A program made the position numbers and the translations under genes. The notes below the pieces were generated by a model, which had not been told where the DNA came from, did no database searches, and saw nothing but the letters and a program-made list of their open reading frames with translations. This document shows, piece by piece, positions 34,782 through 44,208 of a DNA stretch of 64,000 nt (position 1 is its first letter; each line of letters starts with the position of its first letter). The stretch is from Opitutus terrae PB90-1. GTDB lineage: Bacteria > Verrucomicrobiota > Verrucomicrobiia > Opitutales > Opitutaceae. The DNA is taken from the NCBI RefSeq assembly GCF_000019965.1, contig NC_010571.1, positions 2,985,001-3,049,000 on the forward strand, read 5' to 3'.

Positions 34782-36539
34782 ATGCCTGGCGTCCAACCTG
34801 CCCCAACTTCGCCCCGCCCGAGCGCCGTGGCGGCAGGATCGTTGCCGCCGACCGGCGATGTGGTGCCGCCGCTCGTGCCTGTACTGGTGCCGATCGTGCT
34901 CGCGGCGATCGTCACGGGTATTTTGTTCGCGTGGTGGTTTCCGCCGGCGCCGCCGGGCGAGCTGGCGCCCGCGCCGCGGTTCACGGACGTTTCGGTCGAG
35001 GCGGGGTTGGCGTCGTTGCCGGTCGCGGCGGCGAGTGAGGATGCGCCGACAACGCTGGGCGGCGGGGTGGTGTGCTTCGACTACGATGGCGACGGGCACG
35101 AGGATCTGTTTCTGGTGCACGGGACGACGTGGCCATGGGAGGAGTCGTTCGCGCGGCAGATCACGCGCGGCAGTTGCGTGCTGCTGCGCAACGACGGCAA
35201 GGGCCGGTTCACCGACACGACCGCGCTCGCCGGACTGAATGTCGAACTGCAGGGCATGAGCGCCGCGGCGGGCGATTTCGACAACGACGGCCGGCCGGAT
35301 CTCTACGTGACGTGCGTGGGCGCCAATCACCTTTTCCGCAATCGCGGTCATGGCCGGTTCGAGGACATCACCGAACTCGCGGGGGTGGGCGGGGAGGAGA
35401 ACACGTGGAGCACCGGCGCGGCGTGGATCGATTTCGATGCGGATGGCCGGCTCGACCTCGTGGTGTGTCATTACGCGCGCTGGCCGCGTGAGCTGGATCT
35501 GCACACGGCGTTCATGGTGTCACAGGTGGGGCATTCCTACGGCGCACCGACGGGTTTTCTGGGCGCGTTTCCAACGGTGTATCGGAATCTCGGCGAGGGC
35601 AGGTTCGCGGTGGTGCCGGGCGGCGCGGGGTTGCGTGATGTGGACCCGGACACGGGCTTCCCGGTGGCGAAGGCGCTCGCGGTTGTGCCAGTCGACGCCA
35701 ACAGCGACGGCCGGCTGGACCTGCTGTTCACGTATCACACCAGCCAGAGTGCACTGTTCGTGAATCAGGAGGGCGGCACGTTTCGACGCTGGACGGCGGC
35801 GGATGAAGGGCGGCAGGAAGGCGTCGCTGCGGGGCTGGTCGCCGCGGGCTCGCTGGCATTGGCGAACGTGTCCAGCCGGGACGAGCGGTTTCGCGTGCTG
35901 CAGGCGGCGCTCGCCGGCAGCGGGGCGGCGGCGGACGACAAAGTCGATCTGGGCACGAAACTGGGCGTGGCGGTGCTGGATTACGATCTCGATGGCCGGC
36001 TGGAGTTTTTCTCCGGCAACGGCCGCGCGGAGCCCGATACGAATCGCTTCGAGGCGACGCGCGATTTCAGTGCGGTGCCGCAGATCTGGTGGAATCGCGG
36101 CGACCGCTGGATTCCTGCGGCGCCGGACGCCACCGGTGAAACCGCCCTGGCGCCCGCAGTCGCGCGGGGCGTAGCCGCGGCGGATTTCGACGGCGATGGC
36201 GATCTCGATGTGGTGGTGGCACAATACGGCGCGGCGCCGCGGCTGTTGCGCAACGACCAGCGCTTCAGTTTGCCGTCGTTGCGGGTCGACCTCGTCGCGA
36301 CCAAAACCGCGCGCGAGGCAGGCGGTGCGCGGGTGGAGGTGCATACGCCACGCCGCGTGATGGTGCAGACGGTGGCTCCGGCCATGAGTTATATGGCACA
36401 GTCGAGCCAGACGCTGACTTTCGGGTTGGGCGACGACGCCCGGGTGCGGAAAATCGTGGTGCACTGGCCCAGCGGCTTGCGTCAGGAAGTGCGGATGAAC
36501 GGCACGGATCGGCGATTGACGATCAAGGAGCCGGAATGA
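34782..36539 (+). CDS. Membrane-anchored FG-GAP/ASPIC protein (CRTAC1-like)
   Basis: The 585-residue protein (ATG at 34782, alternative ATG at 34731) begins with a short proline-rich cytoplasmic tail and one transmembrane helix (PIVLAAIVTGILFAWWF). An FG-GAP propeller with calcium loops DYDGDGHED, DFDNDGRPD, DFDADGRLD and DFDGDGDLD follows. An ASPIC/UnbV domain ends the protein (FGLGDDARVRKIVVHWPSG). It is the shortest of the ASPIC proteins here and is anchored by an uncleaved helix. It is divergent from the LytS/LytTR group (135 bp between starts), so it is a candidate target of those regulators. Function is unknown. Confidence 0.84.
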   Translation: MPGVQPAPTSPRPSAVAAGSLPPTGDVVPPLVPVLVPIVLAAIVTGILFAWWFPPAPPGELAPAPRFTDVSVEAGLASLPVAAASEDAPTTLGGGVVCFDYDGDGHEDLFLVHGTTWPWEESFARQITRGSCVLLRNDGKGRFTDTTALAGLNVELQGMSAAAGDFDNDGRPDLYVTCVGANHLFRNRGHGRFEDITELAGVGGEENTWSTGAAWIDFDADGRLDLVVCHYARWPRELDLHTAFMVSQVGHSYGAPTGFLGAFPTVYRNLGEGRFAVVPGGAGLRDVDPDTGFPVAKALAVVPVDANSDGRLDLLFTYHTSQSALFVNQEGGTFRRWTAADEGRQEGVAAGLVAAGSLALANVSSRDERFRVLQAALAGSGAAADDKVDLGTKLGVAVLDYDLDGRLEFFSGNGRAEPDTNRFEATRDFSAVPQIWWNRGDRWIPAAPDATGETALAPAVARGVAAADFDGDGDLDVVVAQYGAAPRLLRNDQRFSLPSLRVDLVATKTAREAGGARVEVHTPRRVMVQTVAPAMSYMAQSSQTLTFGLGDDARVRKIVVHWPSGLRQEVRMNGTDRRLTIKEPE

Positions 36540-36630
36540 GGAGCGGCCAAACAGCGGTGAGCTGGAAGCACCGTCCGGCGGGCTGCACTGCAGGCGGCGT
36601 ATGTCCGCAGCGGCCGCTACGATTGAGGTG

Positions 36631-36687
36631 TTGACACCCGTTGAATTCTCGGGCGAGTAGTGCCCTCTTTCCCTCGATCAAGAGGGC
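36631..36687 (+). promoter_or_regulatory. Candidate promoter and leader hairpin of rplI
   Basis: TTGACA at 36631-36636 is a perfect -35 box, with no good -10 at the usual spacing. Downstream, GCCCTCTT (36662-36669) and AAGAGGGC (36680-36687) form a perfect 8-bp stem followed by GGTTTCC. A similar GCCCT/AGGGC stem followed by GGCTTC precedes rpmI. Such leaders often mediate feedback by ribosomal proteins; that is inference here. Confidence 0.45.
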
Positions 36688-36730
36688 GGTTTCCGCCGTC
36701 CGATCGCATCCTTTTCAATCAATCCGTCCC

Positions 36731-37243
36731 ATGGCTCAGAGCGAAATCCTCCTCCTCAAACCCGTCGAGAACCTCGGCGGCGAAGGTGATCAAGTCAAAG
36801 TGCGTGCTGGCTACGCCCGCAACTACCTCCTCCCGAATGGATTCGCGGTGCCGTTGACCACGGCGAATCGCAAGCAGGTCGAGTCGCTGAAGAAGCGCCG
36901 GGCCGAGCGCGAAGCCAAGGAACTCGGTGGCGCGCAGGAGCTGGCGAAGAAGCTCGAGAAGAAGAGCCTGGCGTTCGCGGTGAAGACCGGCGAAGGCGGC
37001 AAGATGTTCGGCGCGATCACGGTGAACGACATCTTTGACAAGCTCGCCGCCGACGGCTTGGAGATCGAGAAGAAGCGGATCCACCTGCACACGCCGGTGA
37101 AGACGCTCGGTCAGCACACGGTGAAGATCAAGCTGCACGCCGACGTGACGGTCGACCTGAACTTCGACGTCGTGTCGGAGAACCCGATCGAGGCCGCGCC
37201 CGCGCCGGAAGCCAAGGAGCCCGCGAAGGAAGGGAAGAAGTAA
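36731..37243 (+). CDS. rplI: 50S ribosomal protein L9
   Basis: The 170-residue protein begins MAQSEILLLKPVENLGGEGD and continues with VKVRAGYARNYLLPNGFAV, the bL9 signature that binds 23S rRNA. A long connecting helix (about 45-80) and a C-terminal domain follow. It is slightly longer than the usual 148-150 residues because of an alanine/lysine-rich tail (PAPEAKEPAKEGKK). The ATG at 36731 gives the conserved start; upstream in-frame codons are leader. It precedes dnaB, the common bacterial order, and is followed by its own terminator. Confidence 0.97.
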   Translation: MAQSEILLLKPVENLGGEGDQVKVRAGYARNYLLPNGFAVPLTTANRKQVESLKKRRAEREAKELGGAQELAKKLEKKSLAFAVKTGEGGKMFGAITVNDIFDKLAADGLEIEKKRIHLHTPVKTLGQHTVKIKLHADVTVDLNFDVVSENPIEAAPAPEAKEPAKEGKK

Positions 37244-37267
37244 CCTTTGCCGACCTGATTTGCCGAG

Positions 37268-37300
37268 GGCCGCGTCCGGGTGACGCGGCCTTCGTGTTTT
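37268..37300 (+). terminator. Intrinsic terminator after rplI
   Basis: GGCCGCGTC, CGGGT loop, GACGCGGCC form a 9-bp stem (37268-37290) followed by TTCGTGTTTT. It separates rplI from dnaB. Confidence 0.75.
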
Positions 37301-37416
37301 CAGCCGCAACCCTGAGTCCCCGCGTCGCATTCGGGCCTGCGAGCAACTCGGCGAGCAACTTGTTCAAAACCCTTTGTTGCCGCTTCGTCGGCGCGCGTGC
37401 TGACTGAGCGATCCCC

Positions 37417-38811
37417 ATGGCCCAAGAAGCGCCCATTCCTTTTCGTCGTCCGGAGGCCACCGCTGCAGTCGCGGTGGGCGGCCGCTCCATGCCGCACAGC
37501 ATTGAGGCTGAAGAATACCTGCTGTCGTGTTGCCTGCTCGACGGGGCCGACGTGCTCTCGCGCTGTCTCGAGGCGCGCATCCGGCCAGAATCGTTCTACG
37601 TCGGCGCGCACGGGATCATCTACGAGCGGTTGCTCGAGCTCTACAATCGGCAGTCGCCGATCGACGTGGCGGTGCTGGCGGAGGAACTGAAGACCAGCAA
37701 GCAGCTCGAGCAGATCGGCGGCTATCCCTTCCTCACCCAGGTGAGCAGCCGGATTCCGACGACGGCGCAGGCGGGCTACTTCATCGAAAAGGTCCGCGAG
37801 CTGCACCTGTTGCGCGAGATCATCCGCGCGGGCACGGGCGCGGTGGAAGAGTGTTACAATTTCTCCGGCGGCATCGACGAGTTTGTCGATCAGGTCGAGG
37901 CGCGGTTGTTCGCCGTGACGCAGAATCGCGTCAGCGAGAGCGCGAAGCCGATGCGCGAGCCGACGCGCGAGGCGATGAACGTCATCACGAAAATGATGAT
38001 GAAGAAGGGCGAGATGACGGGGGTCTCGTCCGGGTTCAAGGATCTCGACGCGCTGACCTGGGGTTTCCAGCGACAGGAAATGATCATTCTCGCAGCGCGG
38101 CCCTCGATGGGCAAAACGTCGCTCGCGCTGAACTTCGCGGAAGCCGCCGCGATGCCGAAGCGTGGCGAGGCGCACGCGGTGCTGGTGTTTTCGCTCGAAA
38201 TGAGCGCGGCGCAGCTCGCGTTGCGCATGCTCTGTTCGCGGGCGCGGGTGAACATGAAGCTGCTGCGCGACGGCCTGCTCTCGAAGAACGGCGAGGAGCA
38301 GAATCGGCTGGTATCCGTGGCGGACGAGTTCTCCAAGGCGCCGATTTACATCGATGACTCGAGCGCGCTCTCGATCATGCAGCTACGCGCGAAAGCGCGG
38401 CGCATCCACGCGCGCACTCCACTGGGCTTCATCGTCGTCGATTACCTGCAACTCCTGAGCCCGACCGACGCGAAGGTCCCGCGCGAACAGCAAGTTGCCG
38501 AGGCGTCACGCGGATTAAAGTCGCTCGCGAAGGAACTGAATGTTCCGGTGCTTGTATTAAGCCAACTCAACCGCTCATCTGAAAAGGAGAACCGCACCCC
38601 GAAACTGGCCGACTTGCGCGAATCCGGCTCGATCGAGCAAGATGCTGACGTAGTACTCATGCTGGCCCGCCCAAAAGACGCCGACGAAAAGTTCCAGGTC
38701 GCCGCCGATTCCGCCGAGTTAATCGTTGCCAAGCAACGAAACGGCCCGGTAGGAGAATTGAAGCTTACGTTCCTCCGAGACATCACCCGCTTTGAAAACT
38801 TCACTCAGTAA
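37417..38811 (+). CDS. dnaB: Replicative DNA helicase DnaB
   Basis: The 464-residue hexameric helicase has the N-terminal primase-interacting domain (SIEAEEYLLSCCLLDG, about 28-130) and a RecA-like ATPase (about 195-460). K233 is in the Walker A loop PSMGKTS; VVDYLQLL is Walker B and RESGSIEQDADVVLML is the DnaB arginine-finger region. It unwinds DNA ahead of the replication fork. The last 300 bases use noticeably more A/T-ending codons than the rest of the gene. It overlaps the proposed TTG start of bamA by 20 bp. Confidence 0.97.
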   Translation: MAQEAPIPFRRPEATAAVAVGGRSMPHSIEAEEYLLSCCLLDGADVLSRCLEARIRPESFYVGAHGIIYERLLELYNRQSPIDVAVLAEELKTSKQLEQIGGYPFLTQVSSRIPTTAQAGYFIEKVRELHLLREIIRAGTGAVEECYNFSGGIDEFVDQVEARLFAVTQNRVSESAKPMREPTREAMNVITKMMMKKGEMTGVSSGFKDLDALTWGFQRQEMIILAARPSMGKTSLALNFAEAAAMPKRGEAHAVLVFSLEMSAAQLALRMLCSRARVNMKLLRDGLLSKNGEEQNRLVSVADEFSKAPIYIDDSSALSIMQLRAKARRIHARTPLGFIVVDYLQLLSPTDAKVPREQQVAEASRGLKSLAKELNVPVLVLSQLNRSSEKENRTPKLADLRESGSIEQDADVVLMLARPKDADEKFQVAADSAELIVAKQRNGPVGELKLTFLRDITRFENFTQ

Positions 38812-41146
38812 CCCGCTGCGCCGGGTCACCCGTCTGGTCCTTGCTGTTGGTTGGTTGCTGGCCCTTAGCGGGGCATCGGTCTGGGGACAGGCCCGCCAGG
38901 AGGAACCGGTTTACAAGGTCGGCACGGTGACGGTGAAGTTCATCGGCACGGCCATCGTGAGCGAGCAGGTCGTGCGCGCGAACATGCAGATTCGCGAAGG
39001 CGGCGACCTCGACGACGCGATGCTCGATCGCGACATCCGCTCGCTGTATCGCACCGGCCTGTTCGAATTCATCGAGATCAAGCGCGAGGCGGTGAACGAC
39101 CGCGTCTTCAATCTCGTGGTGGAGGTCACGCCAAAGTATCGCGTGCTGGCGATCCGCTACGAAGGCAACAAGCGCGTGAAGGACCGACGGCTCGAGCGCG
39201 AGATCAAGACCCGTCCGAACACCGCGCTCGACGAGCGCCAGGTGAAGGAGGACGCCGAGAAAATCCGCGAGTATTATCAGAAGACCGGCTACAACCAGGT
39301 GGCGGTCAACTACGCGATCGAGCGCGACCGTGCGACGAGCTTCGGCACGGTGATCTTCCGGATTCGCGAAGGCGAACGCGTGAAGATCGCGGACGTGCGC
39401 TTCGTCGGCAACCAGAGCATCAAGGCGCGGCGGCTGAAGAAGGAGATGGAGACGAAGAAATACTGGGCGTTCTCCTGGCTTCTCGGCACCGGCCGCTTGA
39501 AGGACGACGAGTTCGAGGACGACTTGGACAAGCTGCGCACCTACTACCGCGAGCAAGGCTTCCTCGACGTGGAGATCGCACCGGACCGGATCATTTTCGA
39601 TTACCCAAAACCGAACCGGCTGGTCATCACGATCAACATCGACGAAGGCCGCCGCTACAAGGTCGGCGACATCACTTTCAAGGGAAACAAGCTGCACCCG
39701 ACCGCGATCCTGCGCCGCGTCATCCGCCAGCGCACGGGCTCGATCTTCACGCCGTCAAAACTCGACAAGGACATCGAGCGGCTCGAGGACTTTTACGGGC
39801 ACGATGGTTATCTCGACACGCGCGTGCGGCTGAACCGGAAGCCGAACATCGCCACCGGCAATATCGACATCGAATACGAGGTGGCCGAGAGCGAGAAGTT
39901 CAACGTCGAGTCGCTCGTCATCGAGGGCAACACGAAGACCAAGAGCACGGTGATCGTGCGGGAATTGGTGCTTGGGCCGGGTGACGTGTTCGACACGGTC
40001 CGGATGAAGATCAGCAAGCTGCGCCTCGAGAACACGCGGTTCTTCGAGGACGTGAGCGTGACGCCGCAGGAGACGAACATCCCGGGTCGGCGTAACCTGC
40101 GCATCGCCGTGAAGGAAGGCCGCACCGGCAATCTCTCGTTCGGCGCCGGCTTCAGCTCGCTGGAGCGCGCGACCGTGTTCGCGGAGATTTCCCAAGGCAA
40201 CTTCGACTTGTTCAACCGCCGTTCGCTGTTCCAGGGCGACGGCCAGAAATTCCGGTTGAAGATGTCGCTCGGTTCACTGTCCAGCGAGGTGTCGTTCGCC
40301 TTCGAGGAACCCTATCTCTTCGAGCGCCGGCTCGGCTTGGGCTTCACGCTCTTCCGCACGAGCTCGGAATACAACAGCACCTTCTACACGGAAATCGACA
40401 CCGGCGGCGAAGTGTACCTGCGCAAGAGTCTCTTTGGCATGTTCGAAGGCCGGCTGTCGTATTCCTATCAGGTCATCTCGATCGAGGACGTCTCGCCCTC
40501 CGCCTCGCAGGTGCTGCGCGACATCGCGGGCGACAACCCCGTGTCGATGGTCGGGTTCCAGCTGCTCCGCGACACGCGCGACAAGATCATCAACACGACG
40601 ATGGGCAACCGCATCGAGCTGAACACCGGCATCGCCGGCGGCGTGCTCGGCGGCGACGAAGACTTTTACCGGCTCGAGCTGCGCGGCGCGCAGTATTTCC
40701 CGGTCTTCGAAACCCAGACCCAGGTGCTCCACCTGCTCGGCCGCGCCGGCGTGATTCAAAATTACGGCAACAGCAACGACGTCCGGATCTACAACCGGTA
40801 CTACCTGGGTGGGCCGACGACGCTGCGCGGCTACGAATTCCGCGAGGTGGCGCCGCGCGACGAGTTTGGCGAGGTCATTGGCGGCAAGAGTTATGCGTTT
40901 TTCAGCGCGGAGTATTCGCTGGATATCGTCAGCCCGATCCGGTTCGCCGTGTTCTACGACGCCGGCTTCGTGAACTCCGGCGCCTATGACTTCAATCCGC
41001 GCGATTTCACCGACAACTTCGGCTTCGGCCTCCGGCTCTTCGTGGCGGGATCGCCGCTGAGCCTCGATTTCGGCATTCCGCTGACCTCGGACAAACGCGC
41101 GCGAAGCGGCAATCAGTTCAACTTTTCCTTTGGCACGCGCTACTGA
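38792..41146 (+). CDS. bamA: Outer-membrane protein assembly factor BamA
   Basis: The 784-residue protein has a signal peptide (VLAVGWLLALSGASVWGQ), five POTRA domains (about 40-430, e.g. VEVTPKYRVLAIRYEGNKRV) and a C-terminal 16-strand barrel with the lid-loop motif LRGYEF. The final residues NFSFGTRY end in an aromatic. BamA folds and inserts beta-barrel proteins such as the TonB receptor in this window. No ATG exists before the signal peptide in this frame, so the start is probably TTG at 38792, within the end of dnaB. OmpH and lpxD follow, the usual bamA-skp-lpxD order. Confidence 0.95.
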   Translation: MKTSLSNPLRRVTRLVLAVGWLLALSGASVWGQARQEEPVYKVGTVTVKFIGTAIVSEQVVRANMQIREGGDLDDAMLDRDIRSLYRTGLFEFIEIKREAVNDRVFNLVVEVTPKYRVLAIRYEGNKRVKDRRLEREIKTRPNTALDERQVKEDAEKIREYYQKTGYNQVAVNYAIERDRATSFGTVIFRIREGERVKIADVRFVGNQSIKARRLKKEMETKKYWAFSWLLGTGRLKDDEFEDDLDKLRTYYREQGFLDVEIAPDRIIFDYPKPNRLVITINIDEGRRYKVGDITFKGNKLHPTAILRRVIRQRTGSIFTPSKLDKDIERLEDFYGHDGYLDTRVRLNRKPNIATGNIDIEYEVAESEKFNVESLVIEGNTKTKSTVIVRELVLGPGDVFDTVRMKISKLRLENTRFFEDVSVTPQETNIPGRRNLRIAVKEGRTGNLSFGAGFSSLERATVFAEISQGNFDLFNRRSLFQGDGQKFRLKMSLGSLSSEVSFAFEEPYLFERRLGLGFTLFRTSSEYNSTFYTEIDTGGEVYLRKSLFGMFEGRLSYSYQVISIEDVSPSASQVLRDIAGDNPVSMVGFQLLRDTRDKIINTTMGNRIELNTGIAGGVLGGDEDFYRLELRGAQYFPVFETQTQVLHLLGRAGVIQNYGNSNDVRIYNRYYLGGPTTLRGYEFREVAPRDEFGEVIGGKSYAFFSAEYSLDIVSPIRFAVFYDAGFVNSGAYDFNPRDFTDNFGFGLRLFVAGSPLSLDFGIPLTSDKRARSGNQFNFSFGTRY

Positions 41147-41190
41147 TTCCGTTTTCCTGACCGCTTGCTTTTGCCTATCAATTCTCATCC

Positions 41191-41883
41191 ATGAAAAAAA
41201 CCATTCGTACCCTGCTCGGACTGGCCGCGTTGAGCGCCACCGCGGCATTTGTGCAGGCCCAGCCTGCGCTGAAGATCCTCGTCGTCGATATGGCCAAGCT
41301 CTATGACGGCCACTACAAGACCGAGGAGCAGAATGCCAAGCTGCGCGGCGATGAACAGAAGGCGCAGGAAGAACTCGACAAGTTGAACAAGGAAGGCAAC
41401 GGCCTCGTCGAGAAATACAAGGAGATGGTCGACCAGTCGAACAACCCGGCGGCCACCGCGGAGGCGAAGTCCAAGGCCCAGGGCGAAGCGCAGAAGCTGC
41501 TCGAGCAGATCCAGCGCAAGCAGCAGGAAGTGCAGAGCTTCCAGCAGAACACCCGCAATTCGCTGCAGCAGCGGATCCAGACCTTCCGCAGCCTGATGGT
41601 GGAGGAGATCAGCAAGACGGCGGTCGAAATCGCCAAGCGCAAGGGCGCTACGCTTCTCCTCGACAAGTCCGGCCCGACGCTGATCGGCGTTTCCAACATC
41701 CTCTACTCGGATTCTGGCTACGACATCACCGACGAAGTGTCGCGTGAGGTGAACAAAGACCGCCCGGCCACGTCGGCTGCGCCGGCGACGGCTCCGGCGG
41801 CAACCCCGGCTGCTCCGGCCGCCGCGCCGAAGACCGACGACTCGCCGCGGATCACGGTCCCCGGTGTCTCGCCGAAGAAATAA
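41191..41883 (+). CDS. OmpH/Skp-family periplasmic chaperone
   Basis: The 230-residue protein has a signal peptide cut near VQAQPAL, then the Skp core: a small beta region (LKILVVDMAKLYDGH), two long coiled-coil helices rich in K/E/Q (about 45-140), and VEEISKTAVEIAKRKGATLLLD. The family forms trimeric jellyfish-like chaperones that carry unfolded outer-membrane proteins to BamA, encoded just upstream. A C-terminal alanine/proline-rich tail (about 185-230) goes beyond the usual 160-residue family length. A strong terminator follows. Confidence 0.92.
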   Translation: MKKTIRTLLGLAALSATAAFVQAQPALKILVVDMAKLYDGHYKTEEQNAKLRGDEQKAQEELDKLNKEGNGLVEKYKEMVDQSNNPAATAEAKSKAQGEAQKLLEQIQRKQQEVQSFQQNTRNSLQQRIQTFRSLMVEEISKTAVEIAKRKGATLLLDKSGPTLIGVSNILYSDSGYDITDEVSREVNKDRPATSAAPATAPAATPAAPAAAPKTDDSPRITVPGVSPKK

Positions 41884-41908
41884 ATTTCGAACCCACGTTC
41901 GCAACCGA

Positions 41909-41938
41909 AGCCCCGCTCATTCGAGCGGGGCTTTTTTT
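41909..41938 (+). terminator. Intrinsic terminator after the OmpH/Skp gene
   Basis: AGCCCCGCTC, ATTC loop, GAGCGGGGCT form a perfect 10-bp stem followed by seven T residues. Confidence 0.95.
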
Positions 41939-42111
41939 CGGCGCGGACCAGCAAGGGCGCGTCTCCGGTAGCCCGCAATTCTACCTGCAGGGCGCCCGTG
42001 CCACTGGCATGGGCGGTCGCCGCCGCTGTGAGGAGGCGGAAGCCGTGGGGCGAACCGCCCGATTGTGTTTGCCGCATTGCACCGCCGCATCGATCCGCCC
42101 ACGCTGACGGC

Positions 42112-43173
42112 ATGCAGCTCTCGCTTTCGCCCGCTGAAATCAGCGCGCTCGTTCAACCCCAAAGCGTTCGTGGCGCCACGACTGAAACCATCCGCGGCAT
42201 CGCCCCGCTGCAGGAGGCGGCTGCGGGCGACCTGAGCTTCCTCGGCAACGCCAAATACAAGGCCGATGTCGCGGGCACCCGTGCTTCCCTCGTGCTGCTA
42301 CCGCCGGACTACCCGGGGCAGCCGCAACCGAACCAGCTGTTCCTGATCGTCGCGAATCCGTCGGTCGCGCTGGCTCGGCTCTGCGGGCATATCGAACAGC
42401 AGACCTGGCCCACGCCCGTGCCAGGCGTTCACCCGCTGGCGTCGGTGGCGGCGGATGCTCACGTCGCGCCCTCCGCGACCGTCGGCCCCTTCTGCGTGAT
42501 CGAATCCGGTGCCGTGATCGGCGAGGGCACTCATCTTCAGGCGCAGGTGTTCGTCGGTCGCAATGCGCAGATCGGGGCGAAGTGCTGGATCGCGCCAGGC
42601 GTCGTGATTCAATCTGAATGCGTCGTCGGTGAACGCGTCCGACTGCACGCCGGCGTTGTGATCGGCTCGGACGGTTTCGGCTACGAGTTCGTCGCGGGCC
42701 GGCACGAAAAGGTTCCGCAAGTGGGCACCGTCGTGATCGAGAACGACGTCGAGATCGGTGCGAACTGCACGATCGATCGCGCCCGCTTCAGCCGCACGGT
42801 GATCGGCGAGGGCACGAAACTGGATAATCTCGTGCAGATCGGTCACAATGTGATCGTCGGCAAGCATTGCCTGCTCTGCGCGCAGGTCGGCATTTCCGGC
42901 AGCACGACCGTGGGGGACTATGTCGTGCTGGGCGGGCAGGCCGGCGTCGGCGGGCATATTACCATCGGCAAGGGGGTCAAAGCGGGCGGGCAGTCGGGTA
43001 TCAGCACCAGTGTGGAGCCGGGGAGTTTCGTCAACGGCACGCCGTCGCTGCCGTATGTGCTCGAGCGCCGGCTCGCCATCCTGCATCAGCGGTTGCCCGG
43101 TCTGTTCAAGCGGGTCGACCAGCTCGAGGCGCAGCTGCGCGACCGTGCGCCGGCTCCGGAAAACGCGGGGTAG
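42112..43173 (+). CDS. lpxD: UDP-3-O-(3-hydroxyacyl)glucosamine N-acyltransferase
   Basis: The 353-residue enzyme adds the N-linked acyl chain in lipid A synthesis. It has an N-terminal uridine-binding domain (about 1-100, [20 protein letters not shown]), then a left-handed beta-helix of hexapeptide repeats (about 105-310, [31 protein letters not shown]) with the catalytic histidine in IGHNV, and a C-terminal helix. The ATG at 42112 gives the family start; an earlier in-frame ATG at 41998 lies in repeat DNA. Its presence shows the organism makes LPS. The gap before it ends with a GCGCCCGTGCCAC half-element of the GTGGCAC repeat family. Confidence 0.96.
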   Translation: MQLSLSPAEISALVQPQSVRGATTETIRGIAPLQEAAAGDLSFLGNAKYKADVAGTRASLVLLPPDYPGQPQPNQLFLIVANPSVALARLCGHIEQQTWPTPVPGVHPLASVAADAHVAPSATVGPFCVIESGAVIGEGTHLQAQVFVGRNAQIGAKCWIAPGVVIQSECVVGERVRLHAGVVIGSDGFGYEFVAGRHEKVPQVGTVVIENDVEIGANCTIDRARFSRTVIGEGTKLDNLVQIGHNVIVGKHCLLCAQVGISGSTTVGDYVVLGGQAGVGGHITIGKGVKAGGQSGISTSVEPGSFVNGTPSLPYVLERRLAILHQRLPGLFKRVDQLEAQLRDRAPAPENAG

Positions 43174-43257
43174 ACCATTTGCGGCCCGGCCGCGCGGGTT
43201 CGTCACGCTGATCCAGAAAAGTCTTTCGCCCGACCGTCCCGCCGGCAAGATCACGCC

Positions 43258-44208
43258 ATGGGCGAATCGCGGCTGAAAATATTCTCGGGCAACTCGAACC
43301 GAGCCTTGGCGGAGGAAATCTGTCGTTCCATCGGCGTGCCGTTGGGCGAAGCCACTGTCACGAGCTTTCCGGACGGCGAGTCGTTCGTGAAGATCAACGA
43401 GAACGTACGCGGACAGGATGTGTTCATCATCCAGTCCACGTGTCCGCCGACGAACCATCATTTGATGGAGCTCCTGATCATGATCGACGCGGCGCGGCGC
43501 GCATCGGCGGCCCGCATTACGGCGGTGCTGCCGTTCTACGGTTACGCGCGCCAGGATCGCAAGGACCAGCCGCGCGTGCCCATCACCGCCAAGCTGGTGG
43601 CCAACCTGCTCGTGGCGGCGGGCGCGACGCGCATCCTGACGATGGATCTGCACAGCCAGCAGATCCAGGGGTTCTTCGATATTCCGGTCGATCATCTCTA
43701 CGCGTCGCCGGTGTTTTTCGAGTACTTCGCGAAGCGCAAGCTGGACCGCACGCTGGTCGTTTGCTCGCCGGACGTGGGCGGCATGAAGATGGCCGCGGCG
43801 TATGCGGACGTATTGGGCGCCACGCTGGGACTCGTCGCGAAAAAGCGGAAGAGCGCGACGGCGGTCGAGGCGATGAGCGTCGTGGGTGAAGTATCCGGCT
43901 GCGACGTGCTGCTCGTCGACGACATCACCGAAACCGCGGGCACGCTCACGGCGGCGGCGAAGATCCTGCGCGAAGCCGGAGCGGCGAAGATCACCGCGGC
44001 GGTCAGCCACTGCATCCTCAACGACGTAGCGGTGGAACGGCTCAAGTCCGGACTGATCGACGAGCTGATCACCACCAACTCGACGCCGGTCGAGCCGCGC
44101 GGGCTGCCGATCACGGTGTTGAGCATCGCGAAGCTGCTCGGGCAGGCGATCATTCGAATCAACAGCAACGAGAGCGTGACCGGCCTGTTCCGGATCAAAG
44201 GATTTTAG
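43258..44208 (+). CDS. prs: Ribose-phosphate pyrophosphokinase
   Basis: The 316-residue cytoplasmic enzyme makes PRPP from ribose-5-phosphate and ATP for nucleotide, histidine and tryptophan synthesis. FSGNSNRALAEEIC begins the family; YGYARQDRKDQPRVPITAKL is the ATP-flexible-loop region, TMDLHSQQIQGFFDIPVDHL the active site, and VLLVDDITETAGTL the PRPP-binding loop (usually DDMIDTGGT). Length is normal. pyrE, a PRPP user, lies 1.9 kb downstream on the other strand. Confidence 0.97.
   Translation: MGESRLKIFSGNSNRALAEEICRSIGVPLGEATVTSFPDGESFVKINENVRGQDVFIIQSTCPPTNHHLMELLIMIDAARRASAARITAVLPFYGYARQDRKDQPRVPITAKLVANLLVAAGATRILTMDLHSQQIQGFFDIPVDHLYASPVFFEYFAKRKLDRTLVVCSPDVGGMKMAAAYADVLGATLGLVAKKRKSATAVEAMSVVGEVSGCDVLLVDDITETAGTLTAAAKILREAGAAKITAAVSHCILNDVAVERLKSGLIDELITTNSTPVEPRGLPITVLSIAKLLGQAIIRINSNESVTGLFRIKGF

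Noticed and set aside
12929-36539. Regularly spaced DxDxDG-coding repeats considered as a CRISPR array or tandem satellite.
   Set aside because: The units are degenerate at the DNA level, differ in spacing and are in frame in long proteins; they are calcium-binding propeller loops. No CRISPR array or cas gene is present.
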